NCBI GenBank assembly: GCA_027382625.1
Contig: JAJKFJ010022503.1
Coordinates: 28,668 to 92,667 of the forward strand
Reading direction: 5' to 3'
From: Tetmemena sp. SeJ-2015
Taxonomy: Eukaryota > Ciliophora > Spirotrichea > Sporadotrichida > Oxytrichidae
DNA: 64,000 nucleotides
This document shows, in pieces, positions 45,517 to 54,967 of this stretch. Within the stretch, counting starts at the first letter, position 1; each line of letters begins with the position of its first letter. Made by a program: the position numbers and the translations under genes. The notes beneath the pieces are model-generated. The model saw nothing but the letters and a program-made list of their open reading frames with translations, did not search any database and was not told the origin of the DNA.

Positions 45517-46240
45517 TCTCTTCAGGCAGCCAAGAACTACAATACAAAACCATTATTCGTTTTCAACCTTGATACTAAGGACAAACAGCTAAACCTTGCC
45601 TCCCTCTTCACCATAATAAAAGCAGGCATACTCTAAGTAGACTAAGGAGCCTTCTTCCATTTGCTCAATAAGCCAGAACTCTATTTGGGTGTAGCTATCT
45701 TACCTTGTGTCAGTGAGCTCTTCAAAGAGTATTTCACGTTAACCTGCTATCTCGGCAAGCAGTTCGGGGCTAAAATACGTGTGCTATTTAAATAAGCTGG
45801 CAATATTTCTATGGTTTTTGGAAACAAGGAATGGTAGATATGAGATTTAGTGAAGGTGATCACAGTCGACAGTCATCTAAAAAGAGAGATGATCCTGAGA
45901 ATATGCAAAAAGACAAGGTGTTCATTCAGCAGGGAGGTGAACCGTACAAGGATTTTATCTATATAACATATTAGATCTCTCTTCCTTGTAAAAGCTGGCT
46001 AAGATCAAACAGCAAATATCCACTTCGCTATGCATGAAAATGTGGGAGCCCTACCTAAGTAAAGGAGAGATTTGAGTGATACAGCAGCTTCGGCTCTTCA
46101 TCTAGACTCATTTTCCAAGTAGAGGACACTTCAGAGCAAAGCCTTAGTAATCGATAACTTTTTGGCAGATTACAACCTTCTCACGGCCGTGGATGGACTT
46201 TACCAGGTGATCTTCAGCAAGGTAGTCTGATTAGTACATT
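45500..46240 (+). CDS. Element-encoded protein, frame broken
   Basis: Plus-strand pieces: LTQLDESLQAAKNYNTKPLF, VFNLDTKDKQLNLASLFTII, KAGILQVDQGAFFHLLNKPE, ILPCVSELFKEYFTLTCYLG ... FGNKEWQI then TGA (about 45840); a later frame gives EGDHSRQSSKKRDDPENMQK and the end SKALVIDNFLADYNLLTAVD, GLYQVIFSKVV and TGA. At least two frame changes are needed, so it is decayed or has introns. No transposase motif is recognised. Confidence 0.45.
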
Positions 46241-46376
46241 AGTAAAATTCGAGTGTAAGATAAAGTACTCCTTTAATGTGCCGATGCATCAGTGTAACAA
46301 TGAACTAATCATTTCCAATTGATGTTTTATTTAATTAATGCGTAATGTGTAAGTTTAATAAAGCACATTTAATTTA

Positions 46377-47040
46377 TAGGTCAAATACGAATTGTTTATC
46401 GCGAATGAACATGTTGAAAAATACAAAAACAATTGACTTTGTGGAGCGACTTAGTATTTGCGATTTAAATTCTACATTTCTAGAAATAATTGGCTTTAAT
46501 ATTTTCATATCTCCCTATATTATTTGCAGTTTTTATAAATCTGAGAGCATCTTTCTTCTGCCTTTCTTAAATACTTTCCTAAAATCTGAATTAATTTGTG
46601 AAATAGCACTTACTTTCATACCAGAAGAGTAGTTATTACTTAAATGACAGAGAGATTTCATTGCTTTTAGAGAGTGAATAGTTTCTTTCTCGAAACACAT
46701 CTGAGGGAAAGTGGTCCATTGCAAATGCGCCTCTTATTTCAAAATCTATTTAAATAAAATTAGACCATTTGTTTTGTGAAATTAAGAGCTAAACATATAG
46801 CAAATAGGCAAAATAATAATATCCTAAAAAAGGTTTACCTACATTTATGGTCAGTCATGATATTACACTTTTCTTTGGTTAGGGATTTGTAGCAGATTCA
46901 ATTGCGTCTTTCCTCCTTCATTTTATTTTACAAATGCTTATTAATTAATTAAATAATAAAGTGTTATTCAGTTGTCCTTGCTATCACTATGAGTTTATTA
47001 GAAATGTTATTTCCTTGATCAACAATTCGTATTTGACCTA
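46377..47040. mobile_element. Nested 664 bp TA-target element
   Basis: Terminal inverted repeats TAGGTCAAATACGAATTGTT at 46377-46396 and inverted at 47021-47040. The target TA is duplicated (46375-46376 and 47041-47042). Removing the element restores the right arm of the outer element exactly, so it inserted later. Confidence 0.92.
46381..46719 (-). CDS. ORF of the nested element (112 aa)
   Basis: ATG at 46717-46719, TGA at 46381-46383 inside the TIR, with several TAA/TAG Gln codons: MDHFPSDVFRERNYSLSKSN, EISLSFKQQLLFWYESKCYF, FQESIQERQKKDALRFIKTA. No DDE motif, so likely non-autonomous or an accessory protein. The opposite strand is also partly open. Confidence 0.42.
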
Positions 47041-47084
47041 TATTTTCTGTTCTTATTTAAATCTCACCTAGAATTAAAAATTTA

Positions 47085-47324
47085 ATTCAGAATGAAAATA
47101 GACTACAACCCTGCTATCATATAACTTAATTAGGTTATTTCAACTACATTTAACTTTTGACAACCCCTGATTGTTTGAATGAATAAAGAAGCTCATCAAA
47201 TATTTTTAAAAGACTTTGTAAAGAGAAAAAAGTAAAGCGAATCTTCTGTTGTTAGAATAAGATGAAAACCCAATTTTCTTTAATAAGAGATGTGAATAAA
47301 ACTATAAAACTCAGAGATCATTGA
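47085..47324 (+). CDS. Unrecognised 3' MDS directly after the element
   Basis: Frame of about 80 codons starting at the element's right edge: QNENRLQPCYHITQLGYFNY, IQLLTTPDCLNEQRSSSNIF, KRLCKEKKVKRIFCCQNKMK, TQFSLIRDVNKTIKLRDH and TGA. Basic, Cys-containing. Its upstream part may be on the far side of the element. Confidence 0.5.
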
Positions 47325-47439
47325 TTTTATAAAATATTTTCATTCTATAATTGATTACAGCTTAATATTAAGATACTGCTGTTGATTAAAAAATAATTAT
47401 TTAAAATGAACAATAAAAAAATCTTTTTATTACTTACTA

Positions 47440-47790
47440 CTAAAGGTGGCGGAAGGAAACAAACATGGCTAGATGATTCCAATAGATCAAGAGAGGGCAA
47501 GACTTAAAGACCTCAACAGAACTCGGCGGCACAGAAGGCAGAGAGCCCATTCCTCCAGAGTTGCTCCTTGCAGCTGGTCACTCACCAGCACTCTGAGCGA
47601 GAGCCAGTGAAGGCAGACCACGCCTTCGGGAAGGGAAGATTTGAGCAGAGGTGGAGGCCTCCTCCCCGCCTCAGATCGAGTGGCAGCGCCCCGACCAAGC
47701 ATTGGCAAGGACAGTTGGAGTGAGCCGGACATAGCGCAAGTGGCTTCAGAGGAGCCGGAGTGAAGGGTTACTCGGTCAGTGAGTCTACAT
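47440..47790. other. GC-rich island, single copy in the window
   Basis: About 350 bp at roughly 55% GC in an AT-rich setting, with sharp edges. A short minus ORF exists (47487-47732) but its Arg/Leu/Ser-rich product looks like a by-product of GC content. Probably a dispersed element seen once here. Confidence 0.45.
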
Positions 47791-48095
47791 CGCTAGATTT
47801 TATGATTAAGATAAACACAGGTTACTGAAAGACTGCCCTATATATATAGTAGTAAGTAATAGAAAGATTTAATAATTTTAGATTGCATTCTCCCTAAATT
47901 CTTCAAATTCTTCTTCTTAAAATGAACTATTATTAATAATGTTATTTTCAAATTAGTAAACAGAGATAGCTTGATTATACTATGAATTTATCAACACCTA
48001 TTTTAAATTGAACTTTGATTAACTTACATGAGAGCTTAATAGTATTTAGTTCGTAAACACTTAGCTGATAAAATATTTTAAATACTGTATGAAAA
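47791..48095. other. AT-rich spacer
   Basis: Nothing recognised. Confidence 0.35.
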
Positions 48096-49663
48096 TACGC
48101 TATAAAGTCACTCTTGTCATAAAATCTAGAACCTAAATTCATTTAAGCAATTGATTTATCTTCAAAATAAGTGGTAATAATCTGGCGATTTATTTTATCC
48201 ACATTATTAAGTAAGTCAGAGGGAAACTAAGTACATCAGAATGAAAATCAACATTGCTACTTTTACATTTACAAGGTAATTTCGATCGATGATCCTTCAC
48301 TCAAAGCATGGGCTAGCTTCAGAGCTTCACTTAAAAAAGAGGCTTGATGTTTGCTATGAAATTTATCAGCTAGGTCATTACTAAAAAGTCTTCCTCTATA
48401 GGATCCAACATATTTTAGCCAAAATTTATTTGAAATCCTATTAAATAAATATTCCTCAGTAGATTAGAGAGGGCACTTTAATCTTTATTAGGAATATTGC
48501 TTGAAGTATGAGCATGTCTATTACTTCAAGTACATTTAACCAGATATACTTTTAGTTGAAAATCAATATATTTAACCTCCAGCTTAAAAGAAGGATTCTG
48601 TCGAATGCTACTTTGCCTTAGCGAGCAAGATCACCACTCAACAAACTATAAAATTTAATTAAAATCGGTGATTCGCTGAAATTTAATAAAAAGTTTTAAT
48701 AAAAAAGGCAACTGATTTATTTAATAAAGGGATATTTGCAAATTCTGGCAGGTAAAATCACTGATTTACTCCTTGATCTGTATCTTGTTCGATAGAGAAT
48801 AAAAAATTAGTATGAGTTTCTTATTTAATACTCTTCGTAGTGCTGTTCTTCAGAGAGATATAGCACAGTGATCTCAAATCCTAATATCAGTGCCTACTCA
48901 GGTTTTGTCTCTTTTTACTCTGTGAAGAGTGCTCTCACTTCAAAGTTGCAATTATAAAAAGTTGTTAGAATTTTATTTTAAATTTAATGGTTAAATAATT
49001 ATTTAAATTTTACATATTTTTGCAGCCTTTTTAATTTAATTAATTAAATTTTTCATTATATTCTCAGCTCTTCTGCTCATTCTGACAAGATCAATCAGAG
49101 GCATAAGCTTGAGATAATCTATCAAAAACTGTCAAGATTAAGAGGGTATCGAAGGCCTCAATATTAATTTTATTTAGCTGAGAATTTAATAAAAAGATAA
49201 TTAAATTAAAATGGAATAAATCAGAGGCAGTTGAAGTGTGTCCAATTTAAATAATTATTACACCATTTTATTCAGCATTCAATTCTAACAACTTTTTATC
49301 CTTCCAATTTTTGTCTGGCACTCTTGATTAAAAGCTACACAAGTTCATATCAAGATGGTGAAGAATGCGTGCGTCGTATCTCGCTGCTAAGAGGTGCTAC
49401 GAAGACGATTAATGAAAAAACTCATATTAATTTTCAATAGCCTACCGAACAAACTATAGATCAGGGGGTGAATCTGCGAATATAAGCAATGCTAATATTA
49501 ATTTTATTGGTAGAATATGAATGGATTAGAGAGATTACAAAAAAGAGATGTATAGATAATCTTAACTTTAAATTAATAAAGACATCTCTAGATAAATAAC
49601 TGCTTTGATCTTTAATTGCTTACTTTTGAGCATCACAGTACAGATTTAATTTTCACTTTTTGA
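48096..49663 (+). CDS. Unrecognised protein, resolved across three IESs (two with MITEs)
   Basis: Continuous plus-strand protein of about 245 residues once three segments are excised. Order: AIKSLLSQNLEPKFIQAIDL, SSKQVVIIWRFILSTLLSKS, YKVISIDDPSLKAWASFRAS, LKKEA | RSLLKSLPLQDPT (27 bp IES, GCT); YFSQNLFEILLNKYSSVDQR, YEHVYYFKYIQPDILLVENQ, ECYFALASKI | NQRHKLEII (460 bp IES, CAAGATCA); YQKLSRLRGYRRPQYQFY | W (334 bp IES, 15 bp pointer); QNMNGLERLQKRDVQIILTL ... STDLIFTF and TGA at 49661-49663. All joins keep phase. Soluble and helical; no family is recognised. The 5' end is upstream of 48096. Confidence 0.85.
48342..48368. other. Predicted 27 bp IES, pointer GCT
   Basis: GCT at 48342-48344 and 48369-48371. 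Excision removes two in-frame TGAs and keeps the frame. The 3 bp pointer alone would be weak evidence. Confidence 0.6.
48626..49085. other. Predicted 460 bp IES carrying a MITE, pointer CAAGATCA
   Basis: An exact 8 bp repeat at 48626-48633 and 49086-49093, in matching codon phase. The interior is MITE copy 7 plus short flanks. Confidence 0.85.
48655..49064 (-). repeat. MITE family copy 7 (inside IES)
   Basis: Runs from tttaattaaaatcggtgatt to ttatattctcagct, the reverse of the TAGCTGAGAAT terminus. Confidence 0.85.
49160..49493. other. Predicted 334 bp IES carrying a MITE, pointer AATATTAATTTTATT
   Basis: An exact 15 bp direct repeat at 49160-49174 and 49494-49508. Excision joins PQYQFY to WQNMNG in frame. 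The interior is MITE copy 8. Confidence 0.9.
49175..49475 (+). repeat. MITE family copy 8 (inside IES, right end truncated)
   Basis: Starts tagctgagaatttaataaaa and ends near tcagggggtgaatctgcgaa; lacks the usual right terminus. Confidence 0.85.
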
Positions 49664-49682
49664 AACTTCTCTTATTTATTTT

Positions 49683-49987
49683 TCAACTTTTTCTCTTTTC
49701 AAACTATTCTTCCGCTAATTAATTTTCATAAACTTCATCTTCATCATTGTCATTGTCTTTTATATCATTTCTCTTATTGTTGCTAATATCGCTACTGCTG
49801 CTACTATTGCTGCTGTTGATATTATTGTTATAATTATTTGCAGGGAAATATTTAAAAAGAGACTGACTAGTGGGAGTTGAACCTTGATCCAAAAAAGCAC
49901 TCGTCTAGCTGTTAACCCTCTGGTCATGAGGTCTTAAATCAAGATCTACTTTCTTATTTATTTCAAATATCTCTTTCTCCCAATCAT
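49683..49987 (-). CDS. Paralogous 3' end of the coiled-coil gene (gene B)
   Basis: The minus strand reads DWEKEIFEINKKVDLDLRPH, DQRVNSQTSAFLDQGSTPTS, QSLFKYFPANNYNNN, an Asn/Ser run, and DNDNDEDEVYENQLAEEQFE, KRKS and TGA at 49683-49685. EIFEINKKVDLDL matches EIFEINKEVDYDL of gene A (35.85 kb), and the following P-T-S/F-F-A-N-N-x-N-x-N pattern also matches, so the two are paralogues. It converges on the 48096-49663 gene with only 19 bp between stop codons. The upstream part is cut off by a boundary near 49990 and then the palindrome at 50159. Confidence 0.72.
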
Positions 49988-50158
49988 CTATTCATATTCT
50001 AATTATAATATTTTATATAACATAAACTCTTTCTCTCTCTCCTTCTTAATCATTAATTAAAGCAGTGTATAAAACTATTCCTCATTATTAAATGAGAATC
50101 TAAAATGTCTCATAGTTAATAGTTTATTTTAAAATAAAATTTGAAAAATCAATATCAA
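49988..50158 (-). other. Possible further gene B sequence, then spacer
   Basis: The minus strand has a charged helical frame (MIKKEREKEFMLYKILQLEY) just upstream of gene B in another frame; the junction is unresolved. Confidence 0.35.
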
Positions 50159-50857
50159 TATATATTGAAGCTTGATATTTAAAAATTGTATTTCAGCTTT
50201 TTATTTTTCTCTCGTTTTAAATTTATGCTTTATAAAAACCTGACCACCCGACCCGATAAGATCCAAGGACTCTAGCACCAGTCATGCCATACATGCACAG
50301 AAGCCATCACCCTTTGCAGTCTCTCCATCAGCAAGAGCCTGTAGCCCCGGTCCATGCAGTCACTGATCTCTGAGTCCAGGTGTGCCTAGTAGTCAGGCGG
50401 GAGGTAGCGCCGGAAGGGGTGTGTACGAACCCCACTCAGGACAGGCCTTCTCTGCACCATCACAGTCATAAATCGCTCCTCTTCTCATCATTCCTTCCTT
50501 AACACTGTTTTGCTCTCAGCTCTCTGACAGCCCAGTAGAAACCGTCTCACACAATCTCTCCACTCTGCCTCCGGTCCTGAGTGGGGTTCGTACACACCCC
50601 TTCCGGCGCTACCTCCCGCCTGACTACTAGGCACACCTGGACTCAGAGATCAGTGACTGCATGGACCGGGGCTACAGGCTCTTGCTGATGGAGAGACTGC
50701 AAAGGGTGATGGCTTCTGTGCATGTATGGCATGACTGGTGCTAGAGTCCTTGGATCTTATCGGGTCGGGTGGTCAGGTTTTTATAAAGCATAAATTTAAA
50801 ACGAGAGAAAAATAAAAAGCTGAAATACAATTTTTAAATATCAAGCTTCAATATATA
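50159..50857. repeat. 699 bp near-perfect GC-rich palindrome
   Basis: Arms of 284 bp (50159-50442 and 50574-50857) are reverse complements with essentially no mismatch. The spacer is 131 bp. The outer 70 bp of each arm is AT-rich, the inner part GC-rich (about 57%). No transposase ORF. A foldback-type element, or an assembly artefact at a hairpin. Confidence 0.92.
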
Positions 50858-51266
50858 ATATTTAAAATTTTAACATTGACTTTTTTAATTTTCATCCCAT
50901 TTTTCTAACTAGATTATTATTTAATTTAATTATAGTAGATAATTGAAAGCAAATTTGTGAATAGTTTTCTATAAAATAACTTGCAATTATTAGCCTTTTC
51001 TGTGATTGGGGTTTGATAGCTTAATTTTCGATTTGAAAAGTATTGGTTAGAGTATGATTTTATTGCTAACTAGTTCATCTCTTGGGTCTGTATTCTTAAG
51101 ATTGTCTGAAACTAAGGTGTGATTCTACCTGCTAGAAGCTCAACTGTTTTAACGTACTATTGATGATTTGACTCATTGCACTTCTGATTTGTAACTTAAA
51201 CAGGACTTCTCTGCTTCATCCCCCTCTAACAAAGCATTCTAATGGCAAGGTGTGGCTAGTGCCTAA

Positions 51267-51920
51267 GTATTTTCTGATTCCATGTTCTGCCATTTAATTT
51301 TAGCTACAAGCAAGATTAGTTATCCTAAAAATAGAAGAATGGAACAAAATAGAGGTCTGGGCTAAAAATCATAAATGGAATCAAAAGTGTTTTTACTTAT
51401 CTAGCCTATTCGCACCATCTCTTCGTCTATTAGCTACAGTTGGAAGCAACTGAATTCATAGCTTTGTGCAGACCAGTAACACGTATAGATAGCTGCTCTT
51501 CGTTTCCATTAGGACCGCCATGTGTAGGCAGTATTGCTCAGATAATGTAGCTCAAAAATCGCAAACATACAGAGAAGCGGAAAAAGTTAAACAAATTTGT
51601 CCATGAGCGAGAAGTGTTTGGTACGAGGCCTAAGGAGCCATCTATTGAGCTCTTCAAAAAACATTTTTAGGGACTCTCCTGGCTCTCCAGAGAACTTAAG
51701 AATAATAGGTTGACTTCCAAGACATTTTAGGTATTAAGTTATAAGACTCCTCCTGCAGGAAAAGAGCTCCTTAGGCATTTAGTAGAAACGTGCGCAGCTA
51801 CTTTGCTGAAATTGCAAGTTTCCATTTTAAATCTATCGACTGAAACCCCAAATATTATTGAAGTGTCATTAAAGACCTTACTTTTTAGAAAAAAATTCAC
51901 TCTTTGCATTCAATTCTCTA
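51267..51920 (+). CDS. Unrecognised protein with a diverged duplicate at 55640
   Basis: The plus frame is open for about 215 codons. The middle reads LGPPCVGSIAQIMQLKNRKH, TEKRKKLNKFVHEREVFGTR, PKEPSIELFKKHFQGLSWLS, TFQVLSYKTPPAGKELLRHL, VETCAATLLKLQVSILNLST. The stretch from ELFK to KELL is matched at protein and DNA level by 55640-55925 (EVFKCVSGFLL ... IKYSPARKVLN), which supports this frame. A second plus frame and the minus strand are also open in the 5' half, so the start is uncertain. The function is unknown; it may belong to a mobile element. Confidence 0.5.
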
Positions 51921-51929
51921 CTATAAAAA

Positions 51930-51930
51930 G

Positions 51931-51973
<43 letters not shown>

Positions 51974-51975
51974 AG
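51930..51975. repeat. AT dinucleotide microsatellite
   Basis: (AT/TA)n of about 45 bp immediately after the open frame at 51267-51920. Confidence 0.95.
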
Positions 51976-52092
51976 TAACTTTAGTACAAGGAGATGCTAG
52001 ACCAACAAAAAAGAATTTAGGAACAACTAATCATTATTATTTTATAGTAGAATATTTTAGCTAAATAAAAAATAAAATAATGAGAATGAGAA

Positions 52093-52690
52093 TTTTAGGG
52101 TATAAAGTAAATAATCGGTTTCGTGACATCACTTATTTATAAGTGCCGAGATTATTAAGCCCATTATAATTGCTATTACTATACTGAAGTGGCTTTTTCT
52201 ATTTAATAGCGAGATCATTGAGGAGCCTATTATTATAGAGAGCTTATTAAATATGCCTAACTGCCCTGTTAGATATGGGCTTAATCCTTATTGAGCTGCA
52301 ACTTCTCTAATTGCTGACCCGTTACTCTCTTGCTTCATTTCTGCTGCCAACAATAGGGACACTTACGATAGCCGCAAGAGTACTCGAACGCTGCCGCTCA
52401 TAGCACAGAGCAATAGGAATCCCCTGCCGTTCAAATCCTCTCTGACTGAGGGCGTGATCTATCGGTCACTCGGGGGGCTCGGATGCCTCGGCTTAATGTC
52501 TAGCATATTGGTCTGAGATGGCTCGTTCTCTTGCTTCGTGTTGTGGAACTCAGGATGTGCTCATAAAGGTAAGCCTGATCCTTGGTGTGCTTTGCCTCTG
52601 GCTCTATCTGTAGGCATCTCCAACTAATCTACGCTGACCATGCGATGACTTGCGCTAACCATTTCCGCCAGTTAATAATAAGTATCAATA
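52093..52690 (+). repeat. Family-2 dispersed repeat, copy 3
   Basis: Left end aattttagggtataaagtaa; core agcaataggaatcccctgcc, gttcaaatcctctctgactg, gagggcgtgatctatcggtc. Shares ends with copy 2; the right half is diverged. Confidence 0.8.
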
Positions 52691-52914
52691 ATATAGAAAT
52701 TAATTCCGCCAGTTAAAGTCAGCCACAGCAGTTTAGTAATAAAATTTATAGAAATAAAATAGATATTTATTCTTGTCTTTTTTTTAAAAATTAATTCTGC
52801 TTTAATAGATAAAGATGCCATAATTTAATAACATCTTTTTTTTATTTTTTCTCTTCTTAAGGTTCTGTTTCTTTGGGAGTTTAATATATTCAGCATTTTT
52901 TTAAAAAAATTGTA

Positions 52915-53010
52915 CTGTAAAGTAAAGTAAAATTTAGGGAATATAAATAATAATCAATTTAAAAACCAGCACTTATATAGTACAAGTTAGTAAATCGTAT
53001 TACTATCCTA
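52915..53010 (+). repeat. Family-5 short repeat, copy 2
   Basis: gtaaagtaaagtaaaattta then gggaatataaataataatca; related to 36525-36630. Confidence 0.6.
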
Positions 53011-53269
53011 TGTAAGTATGGCGGTTGTTAATATTTATAGGGATACTTTCAATCCAGTGGGCAACCACTAGCATCAAAATTTTCCTATAAAAATTATACT
53101 GAATAATTTAATATAAGAAAGAGATAGTCAAAACTCAAATCAAGAAAGATTAGTGCTGAAAAAAGTGATACAAAATAAGTAATATCTTAAATACATTACA
53201 ATTTAATTATAAATGGGAGAAGGGAGCGGAATGTATAATATCGTCTAGATCATCACTGGCAAGAATTAT

Positions 53270-53405
53270 TTTTGAAAATTTTAATTTCATTTTAGTTTCG
53301 AATTATCTTTGCTTTGTAGCTATGATTTTGAATTTTGATGTTGTTGAGGTTGATGTTTTTGCTAGCGATGATAATCTGAATTTTCTCAAGAGTAGCAAAA
53401 TATGA
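53270..53405 (+). CDS. Short acidic coding piece ending in TGA
   Basis: Reads LVSNYLCFVAMILNFDVVEV, DVFASDDNLNFLKSSKI and TGA. Unrecognised; could be an element ORF or MDS. Confidence 0.35.
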
Positions 53406-53617
53406 TAAAAAAATATTATATAATATCTATTCTTGAAGTTGCATTAACGGGAAGATAAGCCTCATTGGTCAGAAAGCTAGCCTTTAGTGTTTGAACTTGT
53501 TTCCTAGACGCTGTCGATGGAGTCGGATATGTTTGAGCTGAGCTTAAAAGAAGTTGCTGTTGTTGCTGCTACTAATTTAGCTATTAAAGAAGTAGAAAAT
53601 ACTGAAATAATTTTAAC

Positions 53618-54073
53618 GTAAGCTCTACAGATCTATCTATCGAGCAGCTCAAGATTGAACTGGCAGAGTTCTTGGGTGAGCAGGGCATGAAGATGCGTAA
53701 GCTCTCAATACGTAAGAGTGAGTACAAGCAGCAGTAATTCCCTCTGAGCTTCATTGCTGCTTTCAGCCAAGACAAGATAGTGAGCAGCTAGATCATAGAA
53801 GGAGCATTCAATGCGATTCTCTTTGAGAACTTCATCTACAAGACTCTGAAGATCATTCGCAATGACGAGAGACTCTTGCACAAGAAGATCGTTCTACTTA
53901 TGGACAATGCAGTCATTCATCGCTTCTCAGAGGTACTTGAAACAGCCAAGCGATTCAAAGATGTAGTGCTCTTCAACGCAGAGTACTCACCATGGCTCAA
54001 TCCTATCTAACAGCTCTTCTCATTTGAGAAGTTGCAGCTTCGCTCACGCAAGATAGCTAGAAAGTAAGATTGA
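53618..54073 (+). pseudogene. Tc1/mariner-type DDE transposase remnant, catalytic Glu codon replaced by TAA
   Basis: C-terminal half of an IS630/Tc1/mariner transposase. It reads VSSTDLSIEQLKIELAEFLG, then LHKKIVLLMDNAVIHRFSEV (second catalytic Asp in MDNAVIH) and VLFNAEYSPWLNPI-x-QLFS, where the third catalytic residue (Glu in NPIEQ/NPAEQ, present in the copy at 58338) is TAA at 54008-54010, read here as Gln. TGA at 54071-54073. The first catalytic Asp and the DNA-binding N-terminus are not found in frame upstream. Loss of the catalytic Glu implies an inactive copy. Confidence 0.85.
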
Positions 54074-54192
54074 CTCCGTCCTAACTCTGAGAGAATCTAG
54101 TCTCAGCTGTGGCCGAGGTGCTCTAGAGAATGACTGCAAGCGATGTCAGTAAGCTGTGGGTGCTCAGTATCAAGAGATGGCTCCAGACTATC

Positions 54193-54620
54193 AGGTTCGG
54201 ATTCGTGTGAACAGCGGTCAAAGTCAAAATCAGAAGCAGCAACTTTCGAAATCAGCGATCTTACCTTGCATTTGTCAATGTCTAACTTAAATTATCTAAC
54301 TCACTCTATATTTACCTATCGAGTCATTATTTTAGCCAGATTGCCATAAATCTACCGAGCGAGTCGTGATTTTAGCTATCTATACTCTATATTATCTAAA
54401 CTTAGGTTCGGATTCGTCTAAAAAGTGCCAGAGTTGAAATCAAAGTCAAGCACTTTTAGATCAGCGATCCGATCTTGAATTTGTCAATGTCAATCTTGAA
54501 ATATCTAGCTCACTCTATATTTATCTAGCAAGTCATTATTTTAGCTATCTCACTGTATTTCTATCCGAACTAGTCGTAATTTTAGCCAACTCTACTCTAA
54601 ATTATCTATCTCACTCTAAA
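54193..54620 (+). repeat. Satellite-like tandem repeat downstream of the transposase (period about 211 bp)
   Basis: Two imperfect units starting aggttcggattcg (54193 and 54404), each with tgcatttgtcaatgtctaac-like and tcattattttagc motifs; shorter subrepeats (gtcattattttagct / gtcgtgattttagct) occur inside. Confidence 0.75.
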
Positions 54621-54967
54621 ACTAAGGATCTCACTGGATTTTCAGCTAGAGAGGTCCAGAACTATCTAGTGATTCTTGAATTAATTAATCCTTCCCTAAA
54701 CCATTCTTGTATTTAATTTTGACTATCACCCTGATTCTTACAATAGTATAATATTTAAATTGATTAGGGGTTATATCATTATTAAATTAGAAACATTTCA
54801 TTTAGTGAAAGGCTGAGCCTTCTTCAATGGATTTAGACATTTATCTAAAGTTTCCATTTTTTATAGTTATAATATATACTTAATTTAGAGTTAATTAATC
54901 ATTATAAGTTGAGGTATTGCCACCTTTTCAATTAAATTTGAAGACATTAGAGCGACCAGCGATTAAT
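54621..54967. other. Spacer with no recognised feature
   Basis: AT-rich; no convincing frame. Confidence 0.35.

Larger units (their letters stand above)
45193..47084. mobile_element. 1.9 kb inverted-repeat element with a nested insertion
   Basis: Left arm about 45193-45390 (taaatttttaattctaggtg ...) is the near-perfect reverse complement of 46205-46376 plus 47041-47084, the right arm being split by a second element. The interior carries plus-strand coding sequence of higher GC content. The ends lie in TA-rich DNA. Confidence 0.85.

Noticed and set aside
47487..47732. Minus-strand 81-codon ORF in the GC-rich island
   Set aside because: Arg/Leu/Ser-rich product of GC-rich sequence, no Gln TAA/TAG use, no continuation on either side.
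49860..49945. tRNA-like sequence on the minus strand (A-box-like and GGTTCAACTCC B-box-like motifs)
   Set aside because: The acceptor, anticodon and T stems do not pair, and the sequence is coding in gene B, matched by the paralogue at 35.85 kb.
50950..51530. Minus-strand ORF of about 195 codons (ILPTHGGPNGNEEQ ...)
   Set aside because: Overlaps the plus-strand frame supported by the 55.6 kb duplicate; with TGA as the only stop such antisense frames are expected by chance. The part at 50950-51180 remains possible but unsupported.
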